A stretch of 36,050 bases of DNA from Idiomarina abyssalis (GTDB lineage: Bacteria > Pseudomonadota > Gammaproteobacteria > Enterobacterales > Alteromonadaceae). Below are positions 8,045-17,947 of the stretch, one piece after another. The notes beneath the pieces were generated by a model. It was not told the DNA's origin. It made no database searches and saw nothing but the letters and a program-made list of their open reading frames with translations. The first letter of the stretch is position 1; each line of letters opens with the position of its first letter. The stretch lies in NCBI RefSeq assembly GCF_900116625.1, contig NZ_FPBE01000010.1, positions 1 through 36,050 of the forward strand, read 5' to 3'. Both the position numbers and the translations under genes were made by a program.

Positions 8045-11000
8045 TTAGAAGGTGTATTTAACACCCAGCTTCAGGCGCCAGGTAGACTCTTCAGCTTCGA
8101 AGATACTCCAGTCGTTATAACCAAAGAATGACTCGGCATACATGTAACGACCCTGGTCATCAAGACCGGCAAAGTCTACAACCGACTGGTTAGTGTACTG
8201 CTGACGCAATACTTCACCTTTTGAACTGTCGATAAGGTTCAACAGGTTATTAACGGTAATGTAGAAAATACCTTTATGGTCTTCTGCAAAGCCAGGTACT
8301 TCTTGCTGGAACTGGAAGTCCAGGTTAGTAACCCAAGGTGAACGACCTGTACCTTTCGGTGCAAAGCCACCCGCGTACTGCTCTAAACCAGCGTCACGGA
8401 AGTAAGCCATGGCTTCTTCGTACGACAACGGGCTCTCAGGGCTGAATGCGGGGTCATCCGCGCCAGTCGGGATGTATGGCAGGTAAGAGCCACCACCCTG
8501 GAAGTATGGCTGGTCACCGAAGTCACCATCGTTATACATACCCATGGTGTAACTGAACGCAGTACCCGAGCGACGGTTGAAGAATAAGTTAAACTTAGAC
8601 GCGTAACCGCTAACAAACTCAGTGCTGTAACCTAATGCAATTTTCAGGCTGTGCTCAACCTGATAGTCAGCAGTACCAAGCAATGCCTGGTTACGGTCAC
8701 GAACAATGTTGTACTGGTAGTTTGAAGTCGCAGTAGACGACGTACCCGGGTTACCTTCTTCGATGTCCTGGAAGGTGTAAGCAGCGTATGCGTTAAAGCC
8801 GCTATCCCAGGCTTTAGACAATGAAGTTGTTAACAACCATGCTTTACCGGTTTTGTCTTCGTTAGTCAGCTGCAGGTCATAATGGCCACTAGGTGCAGTT
8901 GGGTCACACGGCTCATAAATGTTGATGCCTGCTGCAGTTTCATCAGCAACACAGCGTGAGATATCAATCCACTGGCTGTTGTCTGTCATCCACTTACGAG
9001 TAACTTCAGCCGTTGCCTGGAAGTTATCACCAACACTAGGAATGTCGAAACGGTAGTCAACACCTACACGAGCAATCCAGTCAGACGGAATGTCGTAGTT
9101 AGGATCGATGCTGTTAGTGTCACCGTCACCGGCTTCCATGCTGTCCAATACCGCTTGCGGAATTTGTGCAGGGTTTTGGTTTTCCAGATACTGATCTTCT
9201 GATACCTGGTCACGGTCAAACTGTACCAGAGTATAGCCGTCGTTAGAGAACGAGTTTGAGATCCAAACATTTGGACGACCACCAGAGAAGCGACCGAATC
9301 CGGCACGAACGACCATGTCGTCAGTAGCGAACCATTTGAAGTCAACGCGCGGTAAGAAAATGCCTTTACCGTCTAAGTTTTCCTGGTTGCTGTAGCCATA
9401 ACGGTCAACAAAGTTCTCGTTTAATGTTGGCTTGTCATCAACCATGTAAGTTTCGTAACGAACACCCAGACCTAATTCCATTGTATCGTTCAGGTACCAG
9501 TTGTCCTGTACGTACAAGTTCAGCATGCCTAACTCAAAGTTAGCGGCTGCGTCAGTCGCGTTGTTGGTGTATGCGTTCTCGTAGAAGAACTCATCGGCAG
9601 TACCGGCTTCAAAGTCATCAATTGACTCGTAAGACCAGGAACCTAAAGAGTTACGTACAAACACGTTGTAAACATCAACGCTGTCATACTCACCACCGAA
9701 CTCAATTTCGTGGTCGCCGACCAGGTAATCGAATTTCGCGCCAATTTTGAAATTATCGTTTTCTAACTGGTTAGCGTGGCGGTTTGAATCAGGACCAAAG
9801 TTAAGAGTGCCATTTTCAGTACGGACGCTCACGTCACCAAAGTCTTTGGTTACCAAGCCAGAAATTGCTTCAACCGCTTTGTGGCTGGCATAAATTTCAC
9901 TTGAAAGGTCACCACTCCAGTCAGCAAACCAGGACAAACGGAACAGATCCATGTTTTGCTGGTAGTCATACCAGTTAGTGTCCAGGTTTAAAGAGTTCTG
10001 GCTACTGCTAACGCCGCGCAGGTTGTTACCTTCAGTGCGGTTATAAGTTAACGCAACACGGTGATCGTAGTTGACGTTCCAGTCCAGCTTAACCAACAAG
10101 TTGTCATTTTCGGTATCACGGACAGTGTCCCAGTTACCAATATCGAAGCCGTACTGAGTTTGTGCAATTTCGCGAACACGGTTGTACTCTTCCTGAGTCA
10201 CGTTGCTGTCGTTCGGTGCGCCAGCGCCTGCAGGACCGTACTCAATTTGTGCCGGTTCTTGTGCATTTTCGTAGTTAACGAAGAAGAAAAGCTTGTCTTT
10301 AATGATTGGACCGCCAACCGCAATACTGTACGTATCACGTTCGTAATCCAATGGAACTTCCTGACCACTTTCAGGGTTTTCCGGGTCACCTGCCCATGCG
10401 TCGCTCATGCGCTCGTATGTAAGCGAGCCTTCAAATTCATTAGAACCTGATTTAGTCACCGCATTAATACGGCCACCAGAGAAGCCGCCCTGAGAAGCGT
10501 CAAACGGTGCCATATCAACAGCAACCTGCTCTACTGCATCAATTGAAATAGGTGAGCGCTGGGTTGGGTAACCATTACCGTTCAGACCAAAGTCATCGTT
10601 TACACCAACACCATCAATTGAGATAGAGTTGAAACGCGGGTTAGAACCACCAATACTCATTGGTGCTTCGCTACCTGATAATAAGTTAACGTAAGGGTTT
10701 AAACGTGCCACTTCTTTTAAGTCACGGTTAAAGGTCGGCGTATTTGCAATGTCATCTTCGCCGAAGAAACTGCTGCTACCGCGGTTTTCACCACCTAAAA
10801 TCGCCGCGCCAGAAACTTGAATACGCTCCATGTCGGTTGATTCAAGCTCAGCATTAATACGGTAAGATTCGCCCAGCGTTAAGTACACGTCTTCGTATAC
10901 TTTGCGGCCATTTTCACCTTCAATAACGATAAGGTAAGGACCACCGACTCGCAGACCTGAGTTCGCGAAAGCACCAGACTCGTTGGTTGTCGCAACGGAA

Positions 11001-11176
11001 CGAGTTCCGGTTGGAATGTGAATAATTTCAACACGTGCGTTTGCCGCAACGTCGCCAGATGCAGTAACAACGTTACCACGGACAACTGACGATGTATCTT
11101 GTGCAACAGCTACACCGCTAAGGCCAAAAGCGATAGCAGCTGCAACAGCTGTACGCTTGAAAGTGGAGTTAAACAT
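8045..11176 (-). CDS. Oar-like TonB-dependent outer-membrane receptor (second copy)
   Basis: A 1043-residue paralogue of the gene downstream, starting MFNSTFKRTAVAAAIA against MFNTTFKRTAVAAAIA. A 26-residue signal peptide is followed by a carboxypeptidase-regulatory-like domain at about 30-110, a plug at about 125-250 (FNRDLKEVARLNPYV, FNSISIDGVGVNDDFG, INAVTKSG) and a barrel ending VKYTF. It lacks the two plug cysteines of its neighbour (IGGSNPRF and SGGRINAV instead) but has a Cys pair in a predicted barrel loop (ISRCVADE, YEPCDPT). Shared N-termini and leaders point to tandem duplication; the divergent barrels suggest different substrates. A strong terminator ends it before the first copy. 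The start has GGGAAGAAC 7 nt before the ATG. Confidence 0.88.
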   Translation of the reverse strand: MFNSTFKRTAVAAAIAFGLSGVAVAQDTSSVVRGNVVTASGDVAANARVEIIHIPTGTRSVATTNESGAFANSGLRVGGPYLIVIEGENGRKVYEDVYLTLGESYRINAELESTDMERIQVSGAAILGGENRGSSSFFGEDDIANTPTFNRDLKEVARLNPYVNLLSGSEAPMSIGGSNPRFNSISIDGVGVNDDFGLNGNGYPTQRSPISIDAVEQVAVDMAPFDASQGGFSGGRINAVTKSGSNEFEGSLTYERMSDAWAGDPENPESGQEVPLDYERDTYSIAVGGPIIKDKLFFFVNYENAQEPAQIEYGPAGAGAPNDSNVTQEEYNRVREIAQTQYGFDIGNWDTVRDTENDNLLVKLDWNVNYDHRVALTYNRTEGNNLRGVSSSQNSLNLDTNWYDYQQNMDLFRLSWFADWSGDLSSEIYASHKAVEAISGLVTKDFGDVSVRTENGTLNFGPDSNRHANQLENDNFKIGAKFDYLVGDHEIEFGGEYDSVDVYNVFVRNSLGSWSYESIDDFEAGTADEFFYENAYTNNATDAAANFELGMLNLYVQDNWYLNDTMELGLGVRYETYMVDDKPTLNENFVDRYGYSNQENLDGKGIFLPRVDFKWFATDDMVVRAGFGRFSGGRPNVWISNSFSNDGYTLVQFDRDQVSEDQYLENQNPAQIPQAVLDSMEAGDGDTNSIDPNYDIPSDWIARVGVDYRFDIPSVGDNFQATAEVTRKWMTDNSQWIDISRCVADETAAGINIYEPCDPTAPSGHYDLQLTNEDKTGKAWLLTTSLSKAWDSGFNAYAAYTFQDIEEGNPGTSSTATSNYQYNIVRDRNQALLGTADYQVEHSLKIALGYSTEFVSGYASKFNLFFNRRSGTAFSYTMGMYNDGDFGDQPYFQGGGSYLPYIPTGADDPAFSPESPLSYEEAMAYFRDAGLEQYAGGFAPKGTGRSPWVTNLDFQFQQEVPGFAEDHKGIFYITVNNLLNLIDSSKGEVLRQQYTNQSVVDFAGLDDQGRYMYAESFFGYNDWSIFEAEESTWRLKLGVKYTF

Positions 11177-11214
11177 AGTTTTGTTCTTCCCGGTTTTGGT
11201 TTTGGGTTTTTAAG

Positions 11215-11241
11215 CACGAATGAGGGTAAAGCTCATTTGTG
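11215..11241 (-). promoter_or_regulatory. Conserved inverted repeat in the leader of the second Oar-like gene
   Basis: Arms CACGAATGAG (11215-11224) and CTCATTTGTG (11232-11241) with a 7-nt spacer GGTAAAG. Compared with 7935-7959, one A-T pair is replaced by G-C on both arms, so pairing is kept while sequence changes. The flanking TTGTCA and GTGAA-like bases are conserved too. Confidence 0.55.
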
Positions 11242-11464
11242 ACAATTTCGTGAAAGGTTTGAAAAAAAACAGAAGAAGCGAAGGAACTTTTTTGCGAAGA
11301 CGGGAGAGAGAAATGAGTCGTTCGCTGAGTATTCGATGACGAGCCGCGGCACAATAGCTGATTCATTACCGGAAAGCTCATGACCTGATAAGAGTCAAAA
11401 GTGCGGCAAGAGGTCGGAGCTGTATGGGATGCGGCTGAATTCATTACGCTTCTAAGACATTTGT

Positions 11465-11482
11465 GTGTCAGATATGTGACAT
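11465..11482 (+). promoter_or_regulatory. Possible Pho box upstream of the phosphatase-like gene
   Basis: Two 7-nt direct repeats, GTGTCAG and GTGACAT, are separated by ATAT, giving the 11-nt period of a PhoB box. I count about 13 of 18 matches to the E. coli consensus. It lies 88 nt before the chosen start. Phosphate control would suit a secreted phosphodiesterase or phosphatase, but the match is imperfect. Confidence 0.3.
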
Positions 11483-11570
11483 ATTTTAATCAAAATCTTT
11501 GCCCTTGCCTAGTCATTCGGGAACCTTTATTCTCTTCAATTGTCTTAGGCTGCTCTCTAACGGTTATTCC

Positions 11571-12779
11571 ATGGGCTTTATGCGGTTTTTTGTATTTTTA
11601 ACATTCGTTGTCTTTATGATTCCTACCTCTTTTTACGCCACAGCAGGCTCCGGTAAAAGTGAACCTGAAACAATAAGGGTTGCTACCTTTAATGTCAGTA
11701 TGGATGCGTCTAATTACTTAAGTGAAAATGAACTACCAACATTAGACGGCTCGCCATTACCGGAAATACTGCAGCAGGGTCACGAGCAAATACGGGGTAT
11801 TGCTGAAATTCTTCAGCGCGTACGTCCTGACATTGTGCTACTGAACGAGTTTGACTACCTTGACCCTCAAGTTGGCGTTAACGTCTTTCAAAAAGACTAT
11901 TTAGCGGTTTCACAAAATGGCCAGCAAGCCATTGAGTACCCCTACGCTTATACCGCCCCGGTAAACACCGGCGTGCCCTCACCTTTTGATTTAAACCGCG
12001 ACGGTAAAAAGGAAAGCACCGGCATAGATGCCTGGGGCTTCGGCTGGTATCCCGGTCAGTACGGTATGGTCATACTGTCGAAGTACCCGCTGTTAACCGA
12101 TAAAGCGCGCACCTTTCAGCACTTTTTGTGGAAAGACATGCCCGGACGTCACATTCCTTACGTTATGAATGAACAGGAACAGCCGACTGACGAGCAATGG
12201 TACTCCGATGAAATCATGGCGCAGTACCCGTTAAGCTCTAAATCACACTGGGATGTCCCGGTAAAAGTGGGCGACCGGGTTATTCATCTGTTAGCGGCGC
12301 ACCCTGTACCACCGGCTTTCGACGGCCCGGAAAACAGCAATGGTATGCGTAACTTCGATGAGATCCGCTTATTTGCCGACTACCTCACGCCTGGCAGTGA
12401 CAACTACCTTTACGACGACAACGGCGTGCGCGGCGGGCTTAGCGAGAATGAAAGCTTTGTTATTCTGGGGGACATGAACGCTGAAGCCGGTTCCGGTGGC
12501 GTCGACGGTGCCATTGAGCAGCTACTGGACCACCCCCGGGTTAATGACGTAAAGCCACAAAGTCAGGGCGGACAGCAGCACTCTCCCAATAACGGCAACT
12601 CGCAGTACCATACCGCCGCCTGGCGTAAGCGCGTTGACTACGTACTTCCTTCTGACGACTTAATTGTAAAAGACGCCGGCGTGTTCTGGCCTGTCGATGA
12701 TGAACCCGGCAGCCAGCTAATGAATAAGCGCAGCGCCTCTTCCGACCACCGTTTGGTTTGGTTAGATATCGTTAAATAA
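11571..12779 (+). CDS. Secreted endonuclease/exonuclease/phosphatase-family protein
   Basis: A 402-residue protein with an N-terminal hydrophobic segment (MGFMRFFVFLTFVVFMIP), probably a signal peptide, followed by an EEP-superfamily domain. The metal and catalytic motifs are visible: RVATFN (Asn41), LLNEFDY (Glu93), GDMNAEAG, a DYVLPSDD segment, and SSDHRLV near the C-terminus. The family cleaves phosphodiesters or phosphomonoesters in nucleic acids, lipids or sugars; the substrate is not predictable here. The frame is open to a TTG at 11499, but the ATG at 11571 begins right at the hydrophobic segment; ATG 11580 is also possible, and neither has a clear Shine-Dalgarno. Context and the Pho-box-like repeat suggest phosphorus scavenging, a weak inference. 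Confidence 0.82.
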   Translation: MGFMRFFVFLTFVVFMIPTSFYATAGSGKSEPETIRVATFNVSMDASNYLSENELPTLDGSPLPEILQQGHEQIRGIAEILQRVRPDIVLLNEFDYLDPQVGVNVFQKDYLAVSQNGQQAIEYPYAYTAPVNTGVPSPFDLNRDGKKESTGIDAWGFGWYPGQYGMVILSKYPLLTDKARTFQHFLWKDMPGRHIPYVMNEQEQPTDEQWYSDEIMAQYPLSSKSHWDVPVKVGDRVIHLLAAHPVPPAFDGPENSNGMRNFDEIRLFADYLTPGSDNYLYDDNGVRGGLSENESFVILGDMNAEAGSGGVDGAIEQLLDHPRVNDVKPQSQGGQQHSPNNGNSQYHTAAWRKRVDYVLPSDDLIVKDAGVFWPVDDEPGSQLMNKRSASSDHRLVWLDIVK

Positions 12780-12795
12780 ACACCAAACACCTCTG

Positions 12796-12835
12796 CAGCC
12801 CTTTATTTTACTGAACCTTTACAGTTGAAGGGCTG
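12796..12835 (+). terminator. Weak hairpin after the phosphatase-like gene
   Basis: Arms CAGCCCTT (12796-12803) and AAGGGCTG (12828-12835), with an inner ACTG/CAGT pairing, 16 nt after the stop. There is no clear U tract, so termination is uncertain. Confidence 0.4.
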
Positions 12836-12842
12836 TTGAAAT

Positions 12843-12883
12843 CCTCCTTAGGTGCCATAATGAAGTTATTGTATCCAAGGAGG
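12843..12883 (+). promoter_or_regulatory. Inverted repeat that could mask the ribosome site of the barrel protein gene
   Basis: CCTCCTTAGG (12843-12852) is complementary, with one bulge, to CCAAGGAGG (12875-12883), which contains the strong Shine-Dalgarno 6 nt before the ATG at 12890. The loop is 22 nt. If transcription starts upstream of 12843 the hairpin would hide the ribosome site. A possible promoter (TTGAAA at 12836-12841, TAATGA at 12858-12863) would instead start inside the loop and leave the left arm untranscribed. Confidence 0.45.
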
Positions 12884-12889
12884 TAAACT

Positions 12890-13414
12890 ATGAAAAAGCT
12901 CATACTATCAACAGCGTTACTCGCAAGCAGTTCGTTTGTGTTTTCAGCAGCCACTCAGGCTGACAATCTGAACTACATCAGCGGTGGCTTTTCCGATTTC
13001 TACGACTCCGACTTCTACGTCGAAGGCTCCACCACCATCGCCCCTAACTGGGTCGGCGAAGTTCAGCTAACCGACATGGGTGACTACTCACTTCGCGCTG
13101 GTGCTAAGTACTTCCTGGACATGGGTGCTGGCAAACAGTTCAACACCTTCTTAAAAGGCGGTGTTAGCCACTATGACTTTGAATACGGCGACGACACCAG
13201 CGCTTATGCCGGTATTGGTGCTATGACCAAACTCAGCCAGCAAACGACAGCTATTGTGGACGCAGGCTATGACTGGGGCTTAGACGGCTTCGCATCAGTA
13301 GGCGCACGTTTACGCTACGCCTTTACTGAACAGTTCTCTGCTGACGCCGGTTTCCGCGGAAACTTCAACAGCATCGACAACGAAGTTCACCTCGGCGTGA
13401 CTTACAACTTCTAA
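12890..13414 (+). CDS. Small outer-membrane beta-barrel protein
   Basis: A 174-residue protein with a signal peptide (MKKLILSTALLASSSFVFSA, cut near TQA-DN). The mature part alternates short amphipathic strands such as WVGEVQLTD, YSLRAGAKYFLD, NTFLKGGVSHY and ASVGARLRYAF, and ends in an aromatic residue (GVTYNF), the usual barrel-assembly signal. Size and pattern fit an eight-stranded barrel of the OmpA-like/OmpW-like or attachment-invasion type, but I do not recognise a specific family. It has an optimal AAGGAGG ribosome site. It is followed by the structured repeat at 13432-13561, which may act as its 3' end. Confidence 0.75.
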   Translation: MKKLILSTALLASSSFVFSAATQADNLNYISGGFSDFYDSDFYVEGSTTIAPNWVGEVQLTDMGDYSLRAGAKYFLDMGAGKQFNTFLKGGVSHYDFEYGDDTSAYAGIGAMTKLSQQTTAIVDAGYDWGLDGFASVGARLRYAFTEQFSADAGFRGNFNSIDNEVHLGVTYNF

Positions 13415-13431
13415 GTTAATTAAATAAGTAG

Positions 13432-13561
13432 ATATTGGCGTTACGCCGTTGCAGGAAAATCTGGAGAAAGTGCGCAGCGCCATGGATGGCGCTGCCCAAG
13501 CCTTACAGAGATGTACTTGCTGGCGTCTTTCGGAAGATTTCCTGCAACAGCCAGCCAATAT
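13432..13561 (+). repeat. 130-nt multi-stem extragenic repeat, copy A (after the barrel gene)
   Basis: Nested inverted repeats: ATATTGGC (13432-13439) with GCCAATAT (13554-13561), and GTTGCAGGAAAATC (13448-13461) with GATTTCCTGCAAC (13536-13548, one bulge). Inside is a hairpin GCAGCGCCAT/ATGGCGCTGC (13474-13495), then AAGCC, GATGT and GGCGTC boxes. The same inner module occurs in copy B at 16698-16837 on the other strand. It lies 18 nt after the barrel gene stop and in the same sense, between convergent genes. Confidence 0.8.
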
Positions 13562-13569
13562 TTCTCGGC

Positions 13570-15147
13570 TTATTCCCACTCAATGGTGGCGGGTGGTTTG
13601 CCCGAAATATCATAAGTGACACGGGAAATGCCGTTCACTTCATTAATAATCCGGTTCGATACCTTCTCTAATAATTCATACGGCAAATGTGCCCAGCGCG
13701 CAGTCATAAAGTCGATGGTTTCTACTGCACGAATGGCAATAACCCAGTCGTATTTACGCTGATCACCCATAACCCCAACCGAACGTACCGGCAGGAATAC
13801 CGCGAAAGCCTGGCTCACTTTGTTGTACCAGTCCGCGTTATGCAGCTCTTCAATGAAAATTGCATCGGCACGGCGCAGTAAGTCACAGTATTCTTTCTTA
13901 ATTTCACCCAGAACACGAACACCAAGACCTGGCCCCGGGAACGGATGACGGTAAAGCATGTTGTAAGGTAAGCCTAACTCAAGCCCAATTTTACGCACCT
14001 CGTCTTTAAACAACTCACGCAATGGCTCAACCAAACCTAACTTCATGTCTTCCGGCAGGCCACCAACATTGTGGTGCGATTTAATCACGTGCGCTTTGCC
14101 GGTTTTAGAGCCCGCAGACTCAATTACGTCCGGGTAAATGGTGCCCTGCGCCAGCCAGTCTACTTCGGTCAGCTTACCGGCTTCTTCATCAAAAATCTCA
14201 ATGAAGGTATTACCAATAATTTTACGCTTCTTCTCCGGGTCGTTCTCGCCCGCCAAAGCATCTAAAAAGCGATCTTCTGCACGTACCGGCAAAATGTTCA
14301 GGCCATAGTGGTCACCAAACATTTCCATTACCTGCTCCGCTTCGTTTAAGCGCAACAAGCCGTTATCCACAAACACACAGGTAAGCTGATCACCAATAGC
14401 ACGGTGCAGCAGCATGGCCGTTACCGACGAATCGACTCCGCCCGACAGGCCTAAAATGACCTTATCAGTACCCACTTGTTCACGAATGCGTTCAATGGCG
14501 TCATCAATGATCTTTTCCGGTGTCCATTGCTTCTCACAACCGCAGATATCGCTGACAAAATGTTCCAGCATACGCATGCCCTGACGTGTATGAGTCACTT
14601 CCGGGTGGAACTGAACACCATAAAACTGACGTTCTTCGTCAGCCATTGCCGCATACGGGCAATAAGAGGTTTTCGCTACGGTGTGGAAGCCTTCCGGAAT
14701 CATTTCCACTTTGTCACCGTGGCTCATCCATACATCCAGCAACGGCGCGCCAGACTCAGACACAGCGTCTTCAATGGCTTTAAACAGCGGGCTTTGCTCT
14801 ACCAACTCAATTTGTGCGTAACCAAATTCACGCTCAAGCGAGCACTGCACGGAGCCACCCAGCTGATGGGCCATAGTTTGCATGCCGTAACAAATACCAA
14901 ATACCGGTACACCAGCATTAAACACATATTCCGGCGCACGTGGTGAGCCTTCTTCTGCAACGCTTTCCGGACCACCGGATAAAATAATGCCTTTAGGCGC
15001 GAAGTCCCGAATATCGGCTTCATCAACGTCCCATGCCCAAAGCTCACAGTAAACGCCAATTTCGCGAATACGGCGGGCAATCAGCTGCGTGTACTGAGAG
15101 CCGAAATCTAAAATCAATATTCGGTGATCGTGGATATCTCTAGTCAT
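13570..15147 (-). CDS. guaA: GMP synthase (glutamine-hydrolysing)
   Basis: A 525-residue cytoplasmic enzyme, the same length as E. coli GuaA, that aminates XMP to GMP using ATP and glutamine. The N-terminal class I amidotransferase domain has its triad at Cys86 (FGICYGMQ), His181 and Glu183 (FHPEV). The ATP-pyrophosphatase domain has the P-loop [11 protein letters not shown] (232-242), and the C-terminal dimerisation domain ends in TIEWE. It starts 11 nt after the guaB stop with an AGGA ribosome site, so guaB-guaA is an operon making GMP from IMP. The stop is only 8 nt from the structured repeat A. Confidence 0.98.
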   Translation of the reverse strand: MTRDIHDHRILILDFGSQYTQLIARRIREIGVYCELWAWDVDEADIRDFAPKGIILSGGPESVAEEGSPRAPEYVFNAGVPVFGICYGMQTMAHQLGGSVQCSLEREFGYAQIELVEQSPLFKAIEDAVSESGAPLLDVWMSHGDKVEMIPEGFHTVAKTSYCPYAAMADEERQFYGVQFHPEVTHTRQGMRMLEHFVSDICGCEKQWTPEKIIDDAIERIREQVGTDKVILGLSGGVDSSVTAMLLHRAIGDQLTCVFVDNGLLRLNEAEQVMEMFGDHYGLNILPVRAEDRFLDALAGENDPEKKRKIIGNTFIEIFDEEAGKLTEVDWLAQGTIYPDVIESAGSKTGKAHVIKSHHNVGGLPEDMKLGLVEPLRELFKDEVRKIGLELGLPYNMLYRHPFPGPGLGVRVLGEIKKEYCDLLRRADAIFIEELHNADWYNKVSQAFAVFLPVRSVGVMGDQRKYDWVIAIRAVETIDFMTARWAHLPYELLEKVSNRIINEVNGISRVTYDISGKPPATIEWE

Positions 15148-15158
15148 TAGTCATCCTG

Positions 15159-16837
<1,679 letters not shown>

Positions 16838-16844
16838 GTCAGCG

Positions 16845-17198
16845 TTACGGTATCCAGCAAACGCCACCTTTCAACTGCGGTTCCGGCTCCGGTATATGCT
16901 CACAGGTTGAATAGCCCGTTTTTGCATCTTCTTTGGCTTTTTCGTTATAACGGTGAATAGCGTCCAGCAGTGCTCTTTCATCTGTTACAGTTTCACTGCT
17001 GTAAACCACATAGCCTTCCGGGCCACCGCAAGCCTTTTTGCCCACAGGCAACACTTTACAGCTTTCTATGCTCTGCGCTGTTGGTGTGCCAATTAGGCTC
17101 TTTATGTCGGCCATGGTTACCGGCTCATCCGACGCTGACTGGGCGCTGCTGCAACCGGCTAAAAACAGCGTTGTAATAAAAGCTGCGAATAATTTCAT
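16845..17198 (-). CDS. Small cysteine-containing lipoprotein of unknown function
   Basis: A 117-residue predicted lipoprotein. The lipobox LAGC gives the lipidated Cys16 and is followed by SSAQ, consistent with outer-membrane sorting. The mature protein has four more cysteines (47, 57, 99, 114), which could form two disulfides in the periplasm. I do not recognise a family. The start has AGGAGAG 5 nt upstream. It ends 7 nt before structured repeat B and lies downstream of, but not overlapping, the BrnA-like antitoxin gene; a 9-nt gap leaves open co-transcription with the toxin-antitoxin pair. Confidence 0.7.
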   Translation of the reverse strand: MKLFAAFITTLFLAGCSSAQSASDEPVTMADIKSLIGTPTAQSIESCKVLPVGKKACGGPEGYVVYSSETVTDERALLDAIHRYNEKAKEDAKTGYSTCEHIPEPEPQLKGGVCWIP

Positions 17199-17207
17199 AG
17201 ACCTCTC

Positions 17208-17441
17208 CTAGACATTCCTTTGAATTTGTTCAAGCCGCTCTGCTAACCAAACTTTAATAATAGATTGTCTCGTTACACCAATTCGAGCAGCCTCTTCATC
17301 TAAAGAGTCTAGCATCCATTCAGGAAAGTCGACATTTACTCGCTTTTGTTTACGCATGGGTCTTTTCGACTTTTCCAGTTCAAGCTCATCAATGACGTCT
17401 TCATCCGAGTCAAACTTTTTGTCAAATTCACTCGCTTTCAT
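17208..17441 (-). CDS. BrnA-like antitoxin
   Basis: A 77-residue charged protein. The acidic N-terminal half (FDSDEDVIDELELEKSK) would bind the toxin; the C-terminal half (KRVNVDFPEWMLDSLDEEA then IGVTRQSIIKVWLAERL) is a ribbon-helix-helix DNA-binding fold. This is typical of antitoxins paired with BrnT. Its start overlaps the end of the BrnT-like gene by 14 nt, so toxin precedes antitoxin as in Brucella brnTA. Autorepression of the shared promoter is expected from the family. Confidence 0.78.
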   Translation of the reverse strand: MKASEFDKKFDSDEDVIDELELEKSKRPMRKQKRVNVDFPEWMLDSLDEEAARIGVTRQSIIKVWLAERLEQIQRNV

Positions 17442-17694
17442 AAAGCTTCACCTCACTATATCTAGAGCGTCTAACAGAAATAATCCTAATAGCTCTTAAG
17501 CGATAAGTAATTACAGCTGACCAGTGCTTTCCTTTATACTTGGCTATAACTAAATAACGTTCTTCATCTTGAGTTTTAGCCGGAATTTCAATTAACTCAG
17601 GGTCATTCCAAAGAGATTGAGCAGCGTAAAAATCAATTCCATGCTTTTGCAAGTTTGATAAACTTTTTGCTCCATCAAATTCAAAAGCTAACAT
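17428..17694 (-). CDS. BrnT-like toxin
   Basis: An 88-residue protein of the BrnT ribonuclease-toxin family (RelE-like fold). Family landmarks are FEFDGAKSLSNLQKHGIDF near the N-terminus, a WNDPELIEI segment, EERYLVIAKYKGK, and the conserved IRIISVRRSRYSEVKLYE at the C-terminus. BrnT cleaves RNA and halts translation when free of BrnA. The frame extends one codon to a TTG at 17697, but the ATG at 17694 is more likely; no strong ribosome site is visible. It is divergent from hipBA across about 250 bp of AT-rich DNA. Confidence 0.8.
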   Translation of the reverse strand: MLAFEFDGAKSLSNLQKHGIDFYAAQSLWNDPELIEIPAKTQDEERYLVIAKYKGKHWSAVITYRLRAIRIISVRRSRYSEVKLYESE

Positions 17695-17701
17695 CAAATA
17701 T

Positions 17702-17738
17702 ATACCATATATAAATAAAAATTAAGCTTAAATGGTAT
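17702..17738 (-). promoter_or_regulatory. Possible BrnA operator
   Basis: ATACCAT (17702-17708) and ATGGTAT (17732-17738) form an inverted repeat with a 23-nt AT-rich spacer directly upstream of the brnT-like start, where an autorepressor would bind. Confidence 0.35.
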
Positions 17739-17745
17739 TAAAACA

Positions 17746-17785
17746 TCATTATCAAATCATCTGACGAAAGCGTATTTGATGATCA
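17746..17785. promoter_or_regulatory. Imperfect dyad between the two toxin-antitoxin modules
   Basis: TCATTATCAAAT (17746-17757) and ATTTGATGATCA (17774-17785) pair at 9 of 12 positions, with a perfect inner 7-mer ATCAAAT/ATTTGAT. It is in the 253-bp divergent region and could serve either module. Apart from this, the brnT-side dyad and the hipBA promoter, I see nothing in that region. Confidence 0.3.
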
Positions 17786-17888
17786 GATATTGCATCAACG
17801 GTAGAAACATAAAAATCTTCGATACTGAGTAATATACAGGTTCAGTTACACCCAAAACCAATTAATAACCGATACCAGTTAATTTATA

Positions 17889-17916
17889 TTGATAAACACC
17901 AAAAACCACCTATAAT
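17889..17916 (+). promoter_or_regulatory. Probable hipBA promoter
   Basis: TTGATA (17889-17894) and a perfect TATAAT (17911-17916) are spaced by 16 nt, 31 nt before hipB. The bases just after the -10 box contain TCAC...GTGA, a possible short operator half-site pair. Confidence 0.65.
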
Positions 17917-17947
17917 CACTTAAATCGGTGAATAAAAGGAGGGTGGT

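Larger units (their letters stand above)
11177..11570. other. 394-bp divergent intergenic region
   Basis: This lies between the starts of the second Oar-like gene and the secreted phosphatase-like gene and should carry both promoters. I see the conserved leader and dyad of the Oar gene (11177-11260), a purine-rich stretch at about 11260-11310 and a PhoB-box-like direct repeat at 11465-11482. A small minus-strand open frame across 11169-11444 overlaps the Oar gene start and has no recognisable features. Confidence 0.6.

Noticed and set aside
11169-11444. 91-codon minus-strand open frame upstream of the second Oar-like gene
   Set aside because: It overlaps the start and leader of the Oar-like gene and shows no protein-like features.
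11499-11570. TTG start for the phosphatase-like gene
   Set aside because: It would add 24 residues ahead of the signal peptide, without a ribosome site.
14476-14946. 156-codon plus-strand open frame
   Set aside because: Entirely antisense to guaA, with no domain features.
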